Assembly (NCBI RefSeq): GCF_023520895.1
Contig: NZ_CP026029.1
Location: 2,852,001 to 2,916,000, forward strand
Length of the DNA stretch: 64,000 bases
Direction of reading: 5' to 3'
Source of the DNA: Paenibacillus sp. PK3_47
GTDB lineage: Bacteria > Bacillota > Bacilli > Paenibacillales > Paenibacillaceae
Both the position numbers and the translations under genes were made by a program. The notes under the pieces are model-generated. The model ran no database searches, was not told the origin of the DNA, and saw only the letters and a program-made list of their open reading frames with translations. Positions 1 through 9,907 of this stretch are shown here, one piece after another. Numbering within the stretch: position 1 is the stretch's first letter; every line of letters starts with the position of its first letter.

Positions 1-2816
1 CGCAAGCCGGATTAGATACAGTAACGAATTTGCTGGAGAGCGATTATTCGCCGTCAACGTGGGCGAACGTGGTCACAGCCAGAACGATCCTGCAGACCCT
101 GCTGGATAACCCAGGCGCTACCCAATCCCAAATTGATGCTGCAACAATTACACTGAACACGGCAGTTGCAGCCTTGACGCTGAGCAATCCGCAGCAGGAG
201 CTGCTGGATGAGATGAACGAACTGGTGCCGGGTAACTATCTTCCAGGCAGTTGGGCGGTAATCGAAGCGGCACGGGAGATATTGACTGGCTTGCTGGGCA
301 ACCCGGAAGCGACCCAGCCGCAAATTAATGCGGCTACAACAGCGCTGGAGGCTGCGCTGAATGGACTCATTCCAACGAACTCCTCACTGCCAGTAGACCC
401 GGCAGCGTTGGTGAATAGAGTGAACACACTCACACCTGAAGACTATACTCCGGAAACATGGAGTCCTGTAGAAGCAGCACAGCTGGACCTGATCGCTGCG
501 CTGCAAGGCGGAGATTCATCAATAATTCAGACAGCTAGAGAAGCGCTGCAGACTGCTTTGGCTGGCCTGACACCGGTTCCTGTAAATCCAGGGGAGGCAC
601 AGGATCAGCTGGATGCAGCAGCCGATCTAGTATCGGATAACTACTCACCAGCAGCATGGGCAACCGTTGAAGCGGCAAGAGCCACGCTGCAAGCTTTGAT
701 TAACAACGCCAACGCCACGCAGTCGCAAATTGATGCAGCGGCAGAGGTATTGAGCAACGCGATCGCAGCTCTGGCGCCAAGCAACCCGCCGCAGGATCTG
801 CTGGATCAGATCGACGATCTGGTAGAAGGGGACTACCTGCCGGCAACTTGGGCCATTATCGAAGCGTCCCGGACCCTGCTTCAGAACCTGCTGAATGCAC
901 AGGCATCGCAGGAATTGATTGATGCTGCGGTGGATACCCTGCAGGGTGCACTGAATGGACTGGTTCCAATCAACCCATCCGTGCCGGTGGAACCGGCGGT
1001 GCTTCTGAACCAGGTGGATCGCCTCGAACCAAGCGACTATACGACGGAAACTTGGGATGCCGTACAAGAGGCAATCCAGAACCTGTCCGCAGCGCTGCAA
1101 GGCGGCAGTCCGGCAACTGTACAGACAGCCAAGAGAGCGCTGCAGACGGCACTGACCGGTCTGACGATTGCACCAGTGAATGATGAGAATGCGCAGGGGC
1201 AACTGGATGCTGTATCCGGAATGACAGCTGGCGATTATACACCAGAGAGCTGGGCACTCGTTGAAGCCGTCAGATCTCTGCTGGAAACGCTGCTGGCTAA
1301 CCCGGACGCGACTCAATCTCAGATTAACGAGGTGACCTTGGCGCTGGGAATGGCCATTTCTCAGCTTACACCAGAGGAGCCGGAACAACCGGGCACACCG
1401 GCGGAGGAATTGTTGACTGAGATTGATCAGCTGACACCTGAGAACTATCTGCCGTCAGCATGGGCGGCGATTGAAGCGGCACGTGAAGTGCTTGAGAACT
1501 TACTGGCCGACACAAATGCAACCCAGGCTCAAATTGACGCTGCAGTAGCTGCTCTGCAAGAAGCGCTCACTGGATTGATTCCAACAAATCCATCGCTTCC
1601 GGTAAACCCTGAAAATCTATTGGACCAAGTGGCTGATCTGGTAGCAGGCGATTACAGTCCAGAAACATGGAGTGCTGTGCAGGAAGCAAGGGAAGCACTG
1701 GGGACTGCGCTGCAGAGCGGAGATGCATCTGCTGTAGAGACTGCTCTAGAAGCACTGCAGAATGCTCTGTCCGATCTGGCCATCGTGCCAGTGAACGGCA
1801 CTAATGCACAGGAACAACTGGCAACTGTAACGGATCTGACTTACGGCGACTACACGCCGGCAACTTGGGCCAAGGTCGAAGTAGCCAGAGGTGTGCTGGA
1901 ACAGCTGCTGAACAATCAGAATGCGACCCAGTCGCAGATCGATGCAGCTGTAGCAGCACTGAGCAATGCGATTGCGGCCCTGGTGGCAACGCAGCCGGAA
2001 CAACCGGCGACGCCAACACCGGCACCCACTCAAAATCCGACACCAGCACCAACTCAAGATCCAGCGCCAGGCACGGGTGGCGGAGGTAATCCGGGCGGAG
2101 GCACCGGCGGTGGCGGAGGAGGCGGTGGTGGCGCAGTAATCATCACGCCATCTGCAACACCGTCACCAACACCAACGGCCACAGCGACACCAGCTCCAAC
2201 ACCTGCAGCAAGTGCAGGTGCATCGGCCACCCCGATGCCATCGACAGCACCTAAAGTATTCAGCGATGTGAGAACCGGCCAATGGTTCAAGCAATATGTG
2301 GACCGGGCAAGCTCCCTGGGCATCTTGGAAGGGGTAGATGGTACACGATTTGAACCAACCCGTGAGATTACGCGGGCGGAATTCTCAGCCGTTCTGGTCA
2401 GAGCACTGGGACTGGAAGCTGCATCAGGCCAAAGCGCCGGATTCCGTGATGTCGCCGGCAGCAGATGGTATGCAGATGTGATTGCAACGGCGAACCAGTT
2501 TGGACTGATTGCGGGCTACGAGGATAATACCTTCCGTCCGAACCAGCCGATTACGCGGGAAGAAGCAATGGTGATCATCTCACGGGCAATGAACTTGATC
2601 AGCCTGCAGGCCACAAGTGCCACAGGTGCTGATATTCTGAACGGCTTCAAGGATTCAGGGCTTGTAAGTAACTGGGCTCAAAGTGCCGTTGAACAGAATG
2701 TAGCCGCAGGCCTGATTCAAGGCAATAACGGTTCGATCAATCCGAAAGATCAGATTACAAGAGCGGAAGTCGCAGCGATTGTGATCCGGTTCCTGGAGAA
2801 GGCCGACCGGATATAA
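1..2816 (+). CDS. FIVAR-repeat SLH surface protein, 5'-truncated by window edge
   Basis: The reading frame is already open at base 3 and aligns with a FIVAR repeat from there, so the gene begins upstream; the TTG at 30 is only an internal codon. About ten FIVAR repeats of roughly 65-75 residues follow, each with a DYxPxxW core and usually an ATQSQIDAA stretch. They come in a period-three pattern: every third unit lacks the NATQ segment and has LQGG instead. Next come a proline/threonine and polyglycine linker (about residues 665-740) and three SLH domains (about 745-925) with ITRAE-type motifs. SLH domains are known to hold proteins on pyruvylated secondary cell-wall polymer, so the product should sit on the outer wall. 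The rest of the N-terminus and the signal peptide are outside the window. It is a tandem paralogue of the next gene, with very high identity over the shared part. FIVAR function is not well defined; matrix or adhesin role is inference. Confidence 0.9.
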   Translation, partial: QAGLDTVTNLLESDYSPSTWANVVTARTILQTLLDNPGATQSQIDAATITLNTAVAALTLSNPQQELLDEMNELVPGNYLPGSWAVIEAAREILTGLLGNPEATQPQINAATTALEAALNGLIPTNSSLPVDPAALVNRVNTLTPEDYTPETWSPVEAAQLDLIAALQGGDSSIIQTAREALQTALAGLTPVPVNPGEAQDQLDAAADLVSDNYSPAAWATVEAARATLQALINNANATQSQIDAAAEVLSNAIAALAPSNPPQDLLDQIDDLVEGDYLPATWAIIEASRTLLQNLLNAQASQELIDAAVDTLQGALNGLVPINPSVPVEPAVLLNQVDRLEPSDYTTETWDAVQEAIQNLSAALQGGSPATVQTAKRALQTALTGLTIAPVNDENAQGQLDAVSGMTAGDYTPESWALVEAVRSLLETLLANPDATQSQINEVTLALGMAISQLTPEEPEQPGTPAEELLTEIDQLTPENYLPSAWAAIEAAREVLENLLADTNATQAQIDAAVAALQEALTGLIPTNPSLPVNPENLLDQVADLVAGDYSPETWSAVQEAREALGTALQSGDASAVETALEALQNALSDLAIVPVNGTNAQEQLATVTDLTYGDYTPATWAKVEVARGVLEQLLNNQNATQSQIDAAVAALSNAIAALVATQPEQPATPTPAPTQNPTPAPTQDPAPGTGGGGNPGGGTGGGGGGGGGAVIITPSATPSPTPTATATPAPTPAASAGASATPMPSTAPKVFSDVRTGQWFKQYVDRASSLGILEGVDGTRFEPTREITRAEFSAVLVRALGLEAASGQSAGFRDVAGSRWYADVIATANQFGLIAGYEDNTFRPNQPITREEAMVIISRAMNLISLQATSATGADILNGFKDSGLVSNWAQSAVEQNVAAGLIQGNNGSINPKDQITRAEVAAIVIRFLEKADRI

Positions 2817-2848
2817 AGCAACGAATGATAGGCACTACTAAGTAAATA

Positions 2849-2900
2849 ACGGGGCTGTCCTGTAAGTCACAAGATGACTGAGGACAGCCCCGTTGCATTT
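2849..2900 (+). terminator. Rho-independent terminator
   Basis: A 13-14 bp perfect inverted repeat (AACGGGGCTGTCCT with AGGACAGCCCCGTT) lies 30 bases after the stop codon of the first surface protein gene, followed by a T-rich stretch. Confidence 0.85.
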
Positions 2901-3362
2901 TATATAAGGAATTTCAAACTGTCACATCAAGAAGCTTGAGCTTTCCACTCATTGGAATCTGGTGCCTATTAGATATGTAATTCAATCTCTAACCTAGTAT
3001 TTTAAACATATTTCGGACGATGAAACGCTCTGTTGATCTGATTTTATATGAATTAGCCTTGAAATGTTTAAAGCAAACCTTTGCTCTTCCAAAACCGGCA
3101 GCTTCATGGAATAGTAGAGCATGAAAAATCCTCCGGTGTACATATTCGTCTTTGCCGCAGCGGGAGGATTAGATTAAACGGAATGGGAGGGATAACGCAA
3201 AAATGATGGAAGCCTTGGGGGGCTGCAGCGGATGTATACAAAAACTTTGTCCCTGCGGAACGGTGTAACGGATGTGTGCTGACCTGGCGGTCTTGCTGCT
3301 GCAATAGCTAAAGTTTGAGAAGAATGAATCATCAGTTTCTTAAAACCCAAATCTCTAATATC
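2901..3362 (+). other. Intergenic leader of the RCC1/FIVAR/SLH gene
   Basis: This stretch of about 460 bases has no convincing gene. It contains possible RNA structure: AATCCTCC (3126-3133) can pair with GGAGGATT near 3164-3171, and ACAAA/TTTGT inside GCAG...CTGC occurs near 3225-3280. No known riboswitch consensus could be matched. It probably holds the promoter and 5' untranslated region of the next gene, but no clear -35/-10 pair stands out. Confidence 0.4.
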
Positions 3363-3372
3363 GGAGGTATAC

Positions 3373-6300
3373 ATGAGAGGAAAATCCATCTTCAAAAAGC
3401 GGGTATTGCCGCTCCTGCTCTCGGCGGGATTATTGCTCCAGACGGTGATTCTGCCACCCGCTCCTGCGGCGGCGGCTACGACGAATAATCAGCTGTATGC
3501 TTTTGGTAGCGTGCCAGGTCCGCGACAAGGGCAACCGGCGCCTCTTTATACGACGCCGACTAAAATATCGTCGCTTTCGGATCTGAAAGATGCCCGTGTT
3601 GTTAGCGGCGATCGTGTTATGGTCCTAACTAATAGTGGAGAAGTATATACATGGGGCATTACCCCGTCTTACTTGGGTACGAATGCTACTGAAACAAACA
3701 AATTAATACCAAATAGGGTGCAGGGGCTTCCTTCCAAGGCGGTTGCTATTACCGCAACTCTCTATGGGGGATTCATCCTGCTTGATAATGGCGATGTATA
3801 TTCTTTCGGATTGGGAGTTAACGGTGCTCTTGGCCAAGGGAATACGAATAATTATCCACTACCGACCAAAATTACAAGTTTGAGTGGAATTAAAGCAATA
3901 AAAGCCGGAACTCAATATGTACTGGCGCTTACAACCGCAGGAGAGGTGTATGCTTGGGGGACAGCCTCTAATGGCAATTTAGGCCTAGGAGAGCTTACAA
4001 CTACAAACAGTCCGACAAAGATCACAGGACTGTCTAACATTGTAGATATTTCTCCTGGACTCAATCATGCACTTGCCGTCGATTCAAGCGGAAGAGTATA
4101 CGGGTGGGGACTGAACAACACTTATCAATTGGGTATGGAGGATACTTCGAGAAAGACAACACCGATACTAATTCCTGAGCTGTCTGGCGTAGTGGAAGCG
4201 GATGCTGGCTCCACTCACTCCTTGGTGAGGTTGCAGAACGGGGATGTATATGCATTCGGTAGTGGACAGAACGGGCAGCTTGGTCTGGGATCGGATATTT
4301 TGTTTGCAAGAACACCAACAAAAATAGAAGGTCTCAGCAATATTAGCAGCATAAATGCTGGCGTTGTTAACTCCGTTGCTATTCGCAATGATGGAACTGC
4401 TTTTGTATTTGGAGATAATGCATATGGTGTATTGGGACAAGGCGATCAGATCAACCGGTTTCTCCCGACTCCGGTTCCGGGTCTATCTCTTGCTTCGGCA
4501 GACCCTGGTGTTTTTTCTTTAAGAACGGCGCCGTTTATAACAACTGCCGGTGAATTATATCTGGCAGGAGATAATACTTTTGGACTTATTTCTGCTGAAG
4601 CTCTCTATACCACGGTTCCCAAAACAGTAACATCGCTGACCTATAATATAATTGATATAGAGGCGGGAAGTTGGGGTGTAGTTGCACTTAATGATAGGGG
4701 TGAGGTATATGGTTTTGGCCTGAACAACTCTAATGAGTTGGGGCCATCTGTCGCTGGACAATGGGGATATCCCGCTCCAACTAAACTGCCAGTTCCAGAG
4801 GCCAAGGCTATATCGTTGTCATCTTCTACTACGCTCATTCTTACAAAAAACGGGGAAGTATATGGTCTAGGTAATAATGTTCAAGGACCTATTGGCAATG
4901 GTACGACTACAGGTACTAGTACTCCGGTCCGTGTAGCGCTTCCGGGCCCTGCTATTTATATTGCAGGAGGAGACTCAACTTCTTTTGCCATACTGGAGGA
5001 TGGAAGTGTTTATGCCTGGGGCTATAATAGTAATGGACAATTAGGTAACGGCACTACGACTACTCCTCAATTACTGCCCGTTCAAGTTAACGGTCTGCCG
5101 AGCGGGGTAAAAGCTGTACAGGTTTCAGGAGGTTACCGCCACACTCTAATTGTAATGGAAAATGGCGACGTCTACGCAATGGGTTATAATTCGAACGGAC
5201 AATTAGGCACAGGCAACACCACTAACAGCACTACTGCTGTTAAGGTGACAGGGCTGCCTGCGCCAGCCCGAAAAGCGGTTGCTGGACTTTATTCAAGTCT
5301 AGTTCTACTAAATAATGGAACAGTATACGGATTCGGAAGTAACTCTAACGGTGTACTTGGGCTTGGGAACGTAACACAAACTTCCACCCCGACACTTGTT
5401 CCAGGTCTTACTAACGTAATCGATGTGGAGTTGAGCTTCTATGTTTCCTCTTCAGCCGCAATTACATCTAATGGAGATGTGTATACTTTTGGGTTGAATA
5501 ATTATGGACAATTGGGACTAGGAGATCTAGTTAACCGTTCTACTCCCCAAAAAGTAAATGGTTTGCAAAACGCAGTTACAGTTGACTTTGGAGGCTCATC
5601 TATCGCTTCAGGACTCTATCCTAGCGCTTATGTACTGACGAACTCTACAGCGACGCTCGATAGTCGAATCGTTCAGGCGGACAGAGACAGTACTAACTTT
5701 ACTACTACTTTAATGTCCCGGGTTACCGGTAGCTTGCCGCTTCCATCAGTAGGTCCTAATGGCTCTGCTGTTACATGGTCGAGCCAGCCGAATCTGATTG
5801 CTCCAAACGGAACGGTTACGCGGCCGACCGAGCAGGATCAATTCGTAGAACTGACAGCTGTCTTTAGCAGTGGAAGCGAGACGGCGACACGGTCGTACCG
5901 CGTCCTGGTCCGCAAACAGGTTGATCCTTCTGCGCTTGTCCCGCTGCTGCAGCAGGCCAGCACGTTAAGTTCGATTGATTATACGCCTGCAACCTGGACT
6001 CCAGTGCAAAACAGCATGACGAATGCGACCTATGTGACTACAGTTTCAACCGCGACATATGTGCAGTCGGATATTATAAGCATGACGGACTCTTTCCGTA
6101 CACGTCTTGCTAGCTTGTCAGTTGTCCCAGCCGACACTGCCGCAGCACAAGCACTGCTGGAGGGAACAGCCGGATATACAGCAGGCAACTATCCGCAGGC
6201 AAGTTGGGATGCTTTTGTAACCAGCCGCACTGCATTGGAAGACTACTTGAACAGCGCCAATAGCGGCATTACCCTGCTGCAATCCCAAGTCAACCAGCGG

Positions 6301-9300
6301 GTAACCAATTTGCGTAACGCAGCGAATACGATGCTTAGAGAGCGCGGGCAGTCGCTGCTGACGACAGTGAGCACACTGGTAGAAAGTGACTATACGGATG
6401 GATGGGCTGCATTTGCGGCAGCCAGAGACCAGTTGAGTACGGTCTTAGCTGATGCGACCAGTACACTCTCTGCCATTGATACGGCAACCAATGACCTGCA
6501 AGCAGCCATTGGCGGATTGGTCATTGCCACCGTGGATAAGACGGCAGCCAATGCACTAATTCAACGCACAAGCGCACTGACGCCAAGCGATTATACGCCG
6601 GACAGCTGGGCAGCGATGATCGGTGCCGGTAATGTTGTCGTTACGATGATGAACGATCAAGCAACCACCCAGTCCAAGCTGGACGCGGCAGTTGCTCTGT
6701 TGCAAGCTGCGGCTGATGCGCTTGTCGCAGTACCAACGAATGCAACACCTGCTGAAGAGGTGGCGGATTACGCGGGTGATCTGGTAGCCAGCGATTACAG
6801 CGGTGATAGCTTTGCCGCTGTGCAGAATGCTCTTGCTGCGCTACAGGATCTTTTGAATGATCCGGCTGCCCTGCAATCCCAAATCGATGCAGCCAGATCG
6901 GAACTGGTAAGTGCCATTAATGCCCTGGATATTGTGCCGGTTGAAGAGGCCGATGCTCAGGAAGGGCTGGATGCGGTAGCTGATCTGTCCCCTGAGGATT
7001 ACAATCCGGTCTTGTGGTCGGCTGTTGCAGCGGCACAAACTGCACTTCAGGAGCTGCTGAATAACCCGAATGCGACTCAATCGCAAGTCAATGCGGCTAC
7101 GGAGGCGCTGAATAATGCAATTGCGGCTCTGACACCAAGCAATCCGCCGCAGGAGCTGCTGGATCAGATTGCCGATCTGACCGCAGGAGATTACCTGCCG
7201 GCAACCTGGGCGGCGATTGAAGCGGCACGGGAAATTTTGACCGGTTTGCTGGGCAACCCGGAAGCAACCCAAGCGCAAATTAACGCTGCTACTACAGTGC
7301 TGCAGCAAGCGCTGACCGGACTGATTCCGACGAATCCGTCGCTGCCTGCAGATCCGGTGGAGCTGGTGAACCAAGTGGATGCTCTTACAGCAGACGATTA
7401 CACTCCTGAAACCTGGAGTATTGTTGAAGCAGCACAGCTGGATCTGATCGCTGCGCTGCAAGGCGGAGAAGCCGCCGTGATTCAGACGGCCAGAGAAGCC
7501 TTGCAAAATGCATTGGCCAGCCTGACGCCGGTTCCTGTAAGCGCAGGAGATGCCCAGGAGCAACTGGCTGCAGCAGCCGATCTGGCACAGGAGGACTACT
7601 CACCGGCCGCATGGGCAACCGTAGAAGCCGCGAGAGCCACATTGCAAGCTTTGATTACCAATGCCAACGCCACGCAGTCGCAAATTGATGCTGCGGCAGA
7701 GGTGTTGAGCAACGCGATCGCCGCTCTGACTCCAAGCAACCCGCCGCAGGATCTGCTGGATCAGATCGACGATCTGGTAGAAGGGGACTACCTGCCTGCA
7801 ACTTGGGCCATTATCGAAGCGTCCCGGACCCTGCTTCAGAACCTGCTGAATGCACAGGCATCGCAGGAATTGATCGCTGCTGCGGTGGATACGCTTCAGG
7901 GTGCACTGAACGGACTGGTTCCAATTAACCCATCCGTGCCGGTGGAGCCGGCGGTGCTTCTGAACCAGGTGGATCGCCTGGAACCAAGCGACTATACGTC
8001 GGAAACTTGGGATGCCGTTCAAGAAGCAAGCCAGAACCTGTCGGCTGCGCTGCAAGGCGGCAGTCCGGCAACTGTACAGACAGCCAAGAGAGCGCTGCAG
8101 ACGGCACTAGCCGGCCTGACGATTGCACCAGTAAATGATGAGAATGCGCAGGGGCAACTGGATGCTGTATCCGGAATGACAGCTGGCGATTATACACCGG
8201 AGAGCTGGGCACTCGTTGAAGCCGTCAGATCTCTGCTGGAAACGCTGCTGGCTAACCCGGATGCGACTCAGTCTCAGATTAACGAGGTGACCTTGGCGCT
8301 GGGAATGGCCATTTCTCAGCTTACGCCAGAGGAGCCGGAACAACCATCATCACCGGCGGAAGAATTGTTGACTGAGATTGATCAGTTGACACCTGAGAAC
8401 TATCTGCCATCTGCATGGGCGGCGATTGACGCAGCACGTGAAGTGCTGGAGAACTTACTGGCTGACACAAATGCAACCCAGGCTCAAATTGACGCAGCGG
8501 TAGCTGTGCTGCAAGAAGCACTAGCCGGACTGATTCCAACGAATCCATCACTTCCGGTAAACCCTGAAAATCTATTGGACCAAGTGGGTGACCTGGTAGC
8601 AGGCGATTACAGTCCGGAAACATGGAGTGCCGTTGAAGAAGCACGTACAGCACTGGAAACGGCGCTGCAAAGTGGAGACACGTCTGCGATTCAGACGGCC
8701 AAAGCTGCAATGCAGAATGCACTGACAGACTTGACGATCGTGCCAGTGAACGGCACTAACGCACAGGAACAACTGGCAACCGTAACGGATCTGACGTATG
8801 GTGACTACACGCCGGCAACTTGGGCCAAGGTCGAAGTAGCCAGAGGTGTGCTGGAACAGCTGCTGAACAATCAGAATGCGACCCAGTCGCAGATCGATGC
8901 AGCTGTAGCAGCACTGAGCAATGCGATTGCGGCCCTGGTGACAACGCAGCCGGAACAACCGGCGACGCCAACACCGGCGCCAACTCCAAATCCGACGCCA
9001 ACACCGGGCACCGGTGGCGGAGGTAATCCGGGCGGTGGCACCGGCGGTGGCGGAGGAGGCGGTGGAGGCGCAGTAATCATCACGCCATCTGCAACACCGT
9101 CACCAACACCAACGGCCACAGCAACTCCAACACCTGCTCCGACACCGGCAGCAAGTGCAGGAGCATCGGCCACCCCGATGCCATCGACCGCACCGAAGGT
9201 GTTCAGTGATGTGAGAGGCGGCCAATGGTTCAAGCAATATGTGGACCGGGCAAGCTCCCTGGGCATCCTGGAAGGGGTAGATGGTACACGCTTTGAACCT

Positions 9301-9759
9301 ACCCGTGAAATTACCCGGGCGGAATTCTCAGCGGTTCTGGTCAGAGCACTGGGACTGGAAGCTGCCTCAGGCCAAAGCGCCGGATTCAGCGATGTAGCCG
9401 GCAGCAGATGGTATGCGGATGTCATTGCAACCGCGAACCAGTTTGGACTGATTGCGGGCTACGAGGATAATACCTTCCGTCCGAACCAGCCGATTACGCG
9501 GGAAGAAGCAATGGTGATCATCTCACGGGCAATGAACCTGATCAGCCTGCAGGCCACAAGTGCCACAGGTGCTGATATTCTGAACGGCTTTAAGGATTCT
9601 GGGCTTGTAAGTAACTGGGCCCAAAGTGCAGTCGAACAGAATGTAGCCGCAGGACTGATTCAAGGCAATAACGGCTCCATTAATCCAAAGAATGAGATTA
9701 CAAGAGCGGAAGTGGCAGCGATTGTGATCCGGTTCCTGGAGAAAGCCGGCCGGATTTAA
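3373..9759 (+). CDS. Giant RCC1-FIVAR-SLH surface protein (2128 aa)
   Basis: ATG at 3373 follows GGAGG at 3363-3367. A Lys/Arg-rich signal peptide (residues 1 to about 35, ending in an Ala-rich cleavage region) predicts export. Residues about 40-760 hold some 13-14 RCC1-type blades (VYxWG/VYxFG ... GQLGLG), enough for two seven-bladed propellers. A short immunoglobulin-like segment of the 'atrophied bacterial Ig' type (about 765-850, with AVTWSS) follows, then about 15 FIVAR repeats (855-1850), the first five divergent and the last ten very like the upstream paralogue. A Pro/Thr linker and a polyglycine run lead to three C-terminal SLH domains (about 1940-2128), which should anchor it to the cell wall. 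RCC1 propellers are usually binding scaffolds; the ligand is unknown. The gene appears monocistronic with its own terminator. Function beyond a wall-bound binding protein is inference. Confidence 0.93.
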   Translation: MRGKSIFKKRVLPLLLSAGLLLQTVILPPAPAAAATTNNQLYAFGSVPGPRQGQPAPLYTTPTKISSLSDLKDARVVSGDRVMVLTNSGEVYTWGITPSYLGTNATETNKLIPNRVQGLPSKAVAITATLYGGFILLDNGDVYSFGLGVNGALGQGNTNNYPLPTKITSLSGIKAIKAGTQYVLALTTAGEVYAWGTASNGNLGLGELTTTNSPTKITGLSNIVDISPGLNHALAVDSSGRVYGWGLNNTYQLGMEDTSRKTTPILIPELSGVVEADAGSTHSLVRLQNGDVYAFGSGQNGQLGLGSDILFARTPTKIEGLSNISSINAGVVNSVAIRNDGTAFVFGDNAYGVLGQGDQINRFLPTPVPGLSLASADPGVFSLRTAPFITTAGELYLAGDNTFGLISAEALYTTVPKTVTSLTYNIIDIEAGSWGVVALNDRGEVYGFGLNNSNELGPSVAGQWGYPAPTKLPVPEAKAISLSSSTTLILTKNGEVYGLGNNVQGPIGNGTTTGTSTPVRVALPGPAIYIAGGDSTSFAILEDGSVYAWGYNSNGQLGNGTTTTPQLLPVQVNGLPSGVKAVQVSGGYRHTLIVMENGDVYAMGYNSNGQLGTGNTTNSTTAVKVTGLPAPARKAVAGLYSSLVLLNNGTVYGFGSNSNGVLGLGNVTQTSTPTLVPGLTNVIDVELSFYVSSSAAITSNGDVYTFGLNNYGQLGLGDLVNRSTPQKVNGLQNAVTVDFGGSSIASGLYPSAYVLTNSTATLDSRIVQADRDSTNFTTTLMSRVTGSLPLPSVGPNGSAVTWSSQPNLIAPNGTVTRPTEQDQFVELTAVFSSGSETATRSYRVLVRKQVDPSALVPLLQQASTLSSIDYTPATWTPVQNSMTNATYVTTVSTATYVQSDIISMTDSFRTRLASLSVVPADTAAAQALLEGTAGYTAGNYPQASWDAFVTSRTALEDYLNSANSGITLLQSQVNQRVTNLRNAANTMLRERGQSLLTTVSTLVESDYTDGWAAFAAARDQLSTVLADATSTLSAIDTATNDLQAAIGGLVIATVDKTAANALIQRTSALTPSDYTPDSWAAMIGAGNVVVTMMNDQATTQSKLDAAVALLQAAADALVAVPTNATPAEEVADYAGDLVASDYSGDSFAAVQNALAALQDLLNDPAALQSQIDAARSELVSAINALDIVPVEEADAQEGLDAVADLSPEDYNPVLWSAVAAAQTALQELLNNPNATQSQVNAATEALNNAIAALTPSNPPQELLDQIADLTAGDYLPATWAAIEAAREILTGLLGNPEATQAQINAATTVLQQALTGLIPTNPSLPADPVELVNQVDALTADDYTPETWSIVEAAQLDLIAALQGGEAAVIQTAREALQNALASLTPVPVSAGDAQEQLAAAADLAQEDYSPAAWATVEAARATLQALITNANATQSQIDAAAEVLSNAIAALTPSNPPQDLLDQIDDLVEGDYLPATWAIIEASRTLLQNLLNAQASQELIAAAVDTLQGALNGLVPINPSVPVEPAVLLNQVDRLEPSDYTSETWDAVQEASQNLSAALQGGSPATVQTAKRALQTALAGLTIAPVNDENAQGQLDAVSGMTAGDYTPESWALVEAVRSLLETLLANPDATQSQINEVTLALGMAISQLTPEEPEQPSSPAEELLTEIDQLTPENYLPSAWAAIDAAREVLENLLADTNATQAQIDAAVAVLQEALAGLIPTNPSLPVNPENLLDQVGDLVAGDYSPETWSAVEEARTALETALQSGDTSAIQTAKAAMQNALTDLTIVPVNGTNAQEQLATVTDLTYGDYTPATWAKVEVARGVLEQLLNNQNATQSQIDAAVAALSNAIAALVTTQPEQPATPTPAPTPNPTPTPGTGGGGNPGGGTGGGGGGGGGAVIITPSATPSPTPTATATPTPAPTPAASAGASATPMPSTAPKVFSDVRGGQWFKQYVDRASSLGILEGVDGTRFEPTREITRAEFSAVLVRALGLEAASGQSAGFSDVAGSRWYADVIATANQFGLIAGYEDNTFRPNQPITREEAMVIISRAMNLISLQATSATGADILNGFKDSGLVSNWAQSAVEQNVAAGLIQGNNGSINPKNEITRAEVAAIVIRFLEKAGRI

Positions 9760-9800
9760 CCGAAAGGCGCAATAGTTAGCAATTATTAGCAGTTAATACA

Positions 9801-9840
9801 AGGGCGATTCTCCCGTTAAGGGGGGATCGCTCTTTTTTTC
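9801..9840 (+). terminator. Terminator of the RCC1-FIVAR-SLH gene
   Basis: AGGGCGAT pairs with ATCGCTCT (one G-U) around a TCCC/GGGG inner stem, followed by a run of seven T. Confidence 0.8.
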
Positions 9841-9844
9841 AATA

Positions 9845-9888
9845 CAAAAAAGCGCCACTCCACCCGCAAAAGGATAGAGCAGACGCTA
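9845..9888 (-). terminator. Terminator of gluconokinase gene
   Basis: Read on the minus strand, AGCGTC...GGCGCT with an inner CTCTATCC/GGGTGGAG stem is followed by a T run. It lies 20 bases beyond the gluconokinase stop codon, back to back with the plus-strand terminator. Confidence 0.75.
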
Positions 9889-9907
9889 TTTTTTAACAAA
9901 CAATGAG

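Noticed and set aside
645-1388. Antisense open frame opposite the FIVAR repeats, and similar ones at 6841-8958
   Set aside because: Repetitive composition of the sense gene creates them; no start signals or domains.
3170-3300. Cyclic-di-GMP riboswitch in the leader of the RCC1 gene
   Set aside because: ACGCAAA and GCC words occur but not in the order and pairing of the known aptamer.
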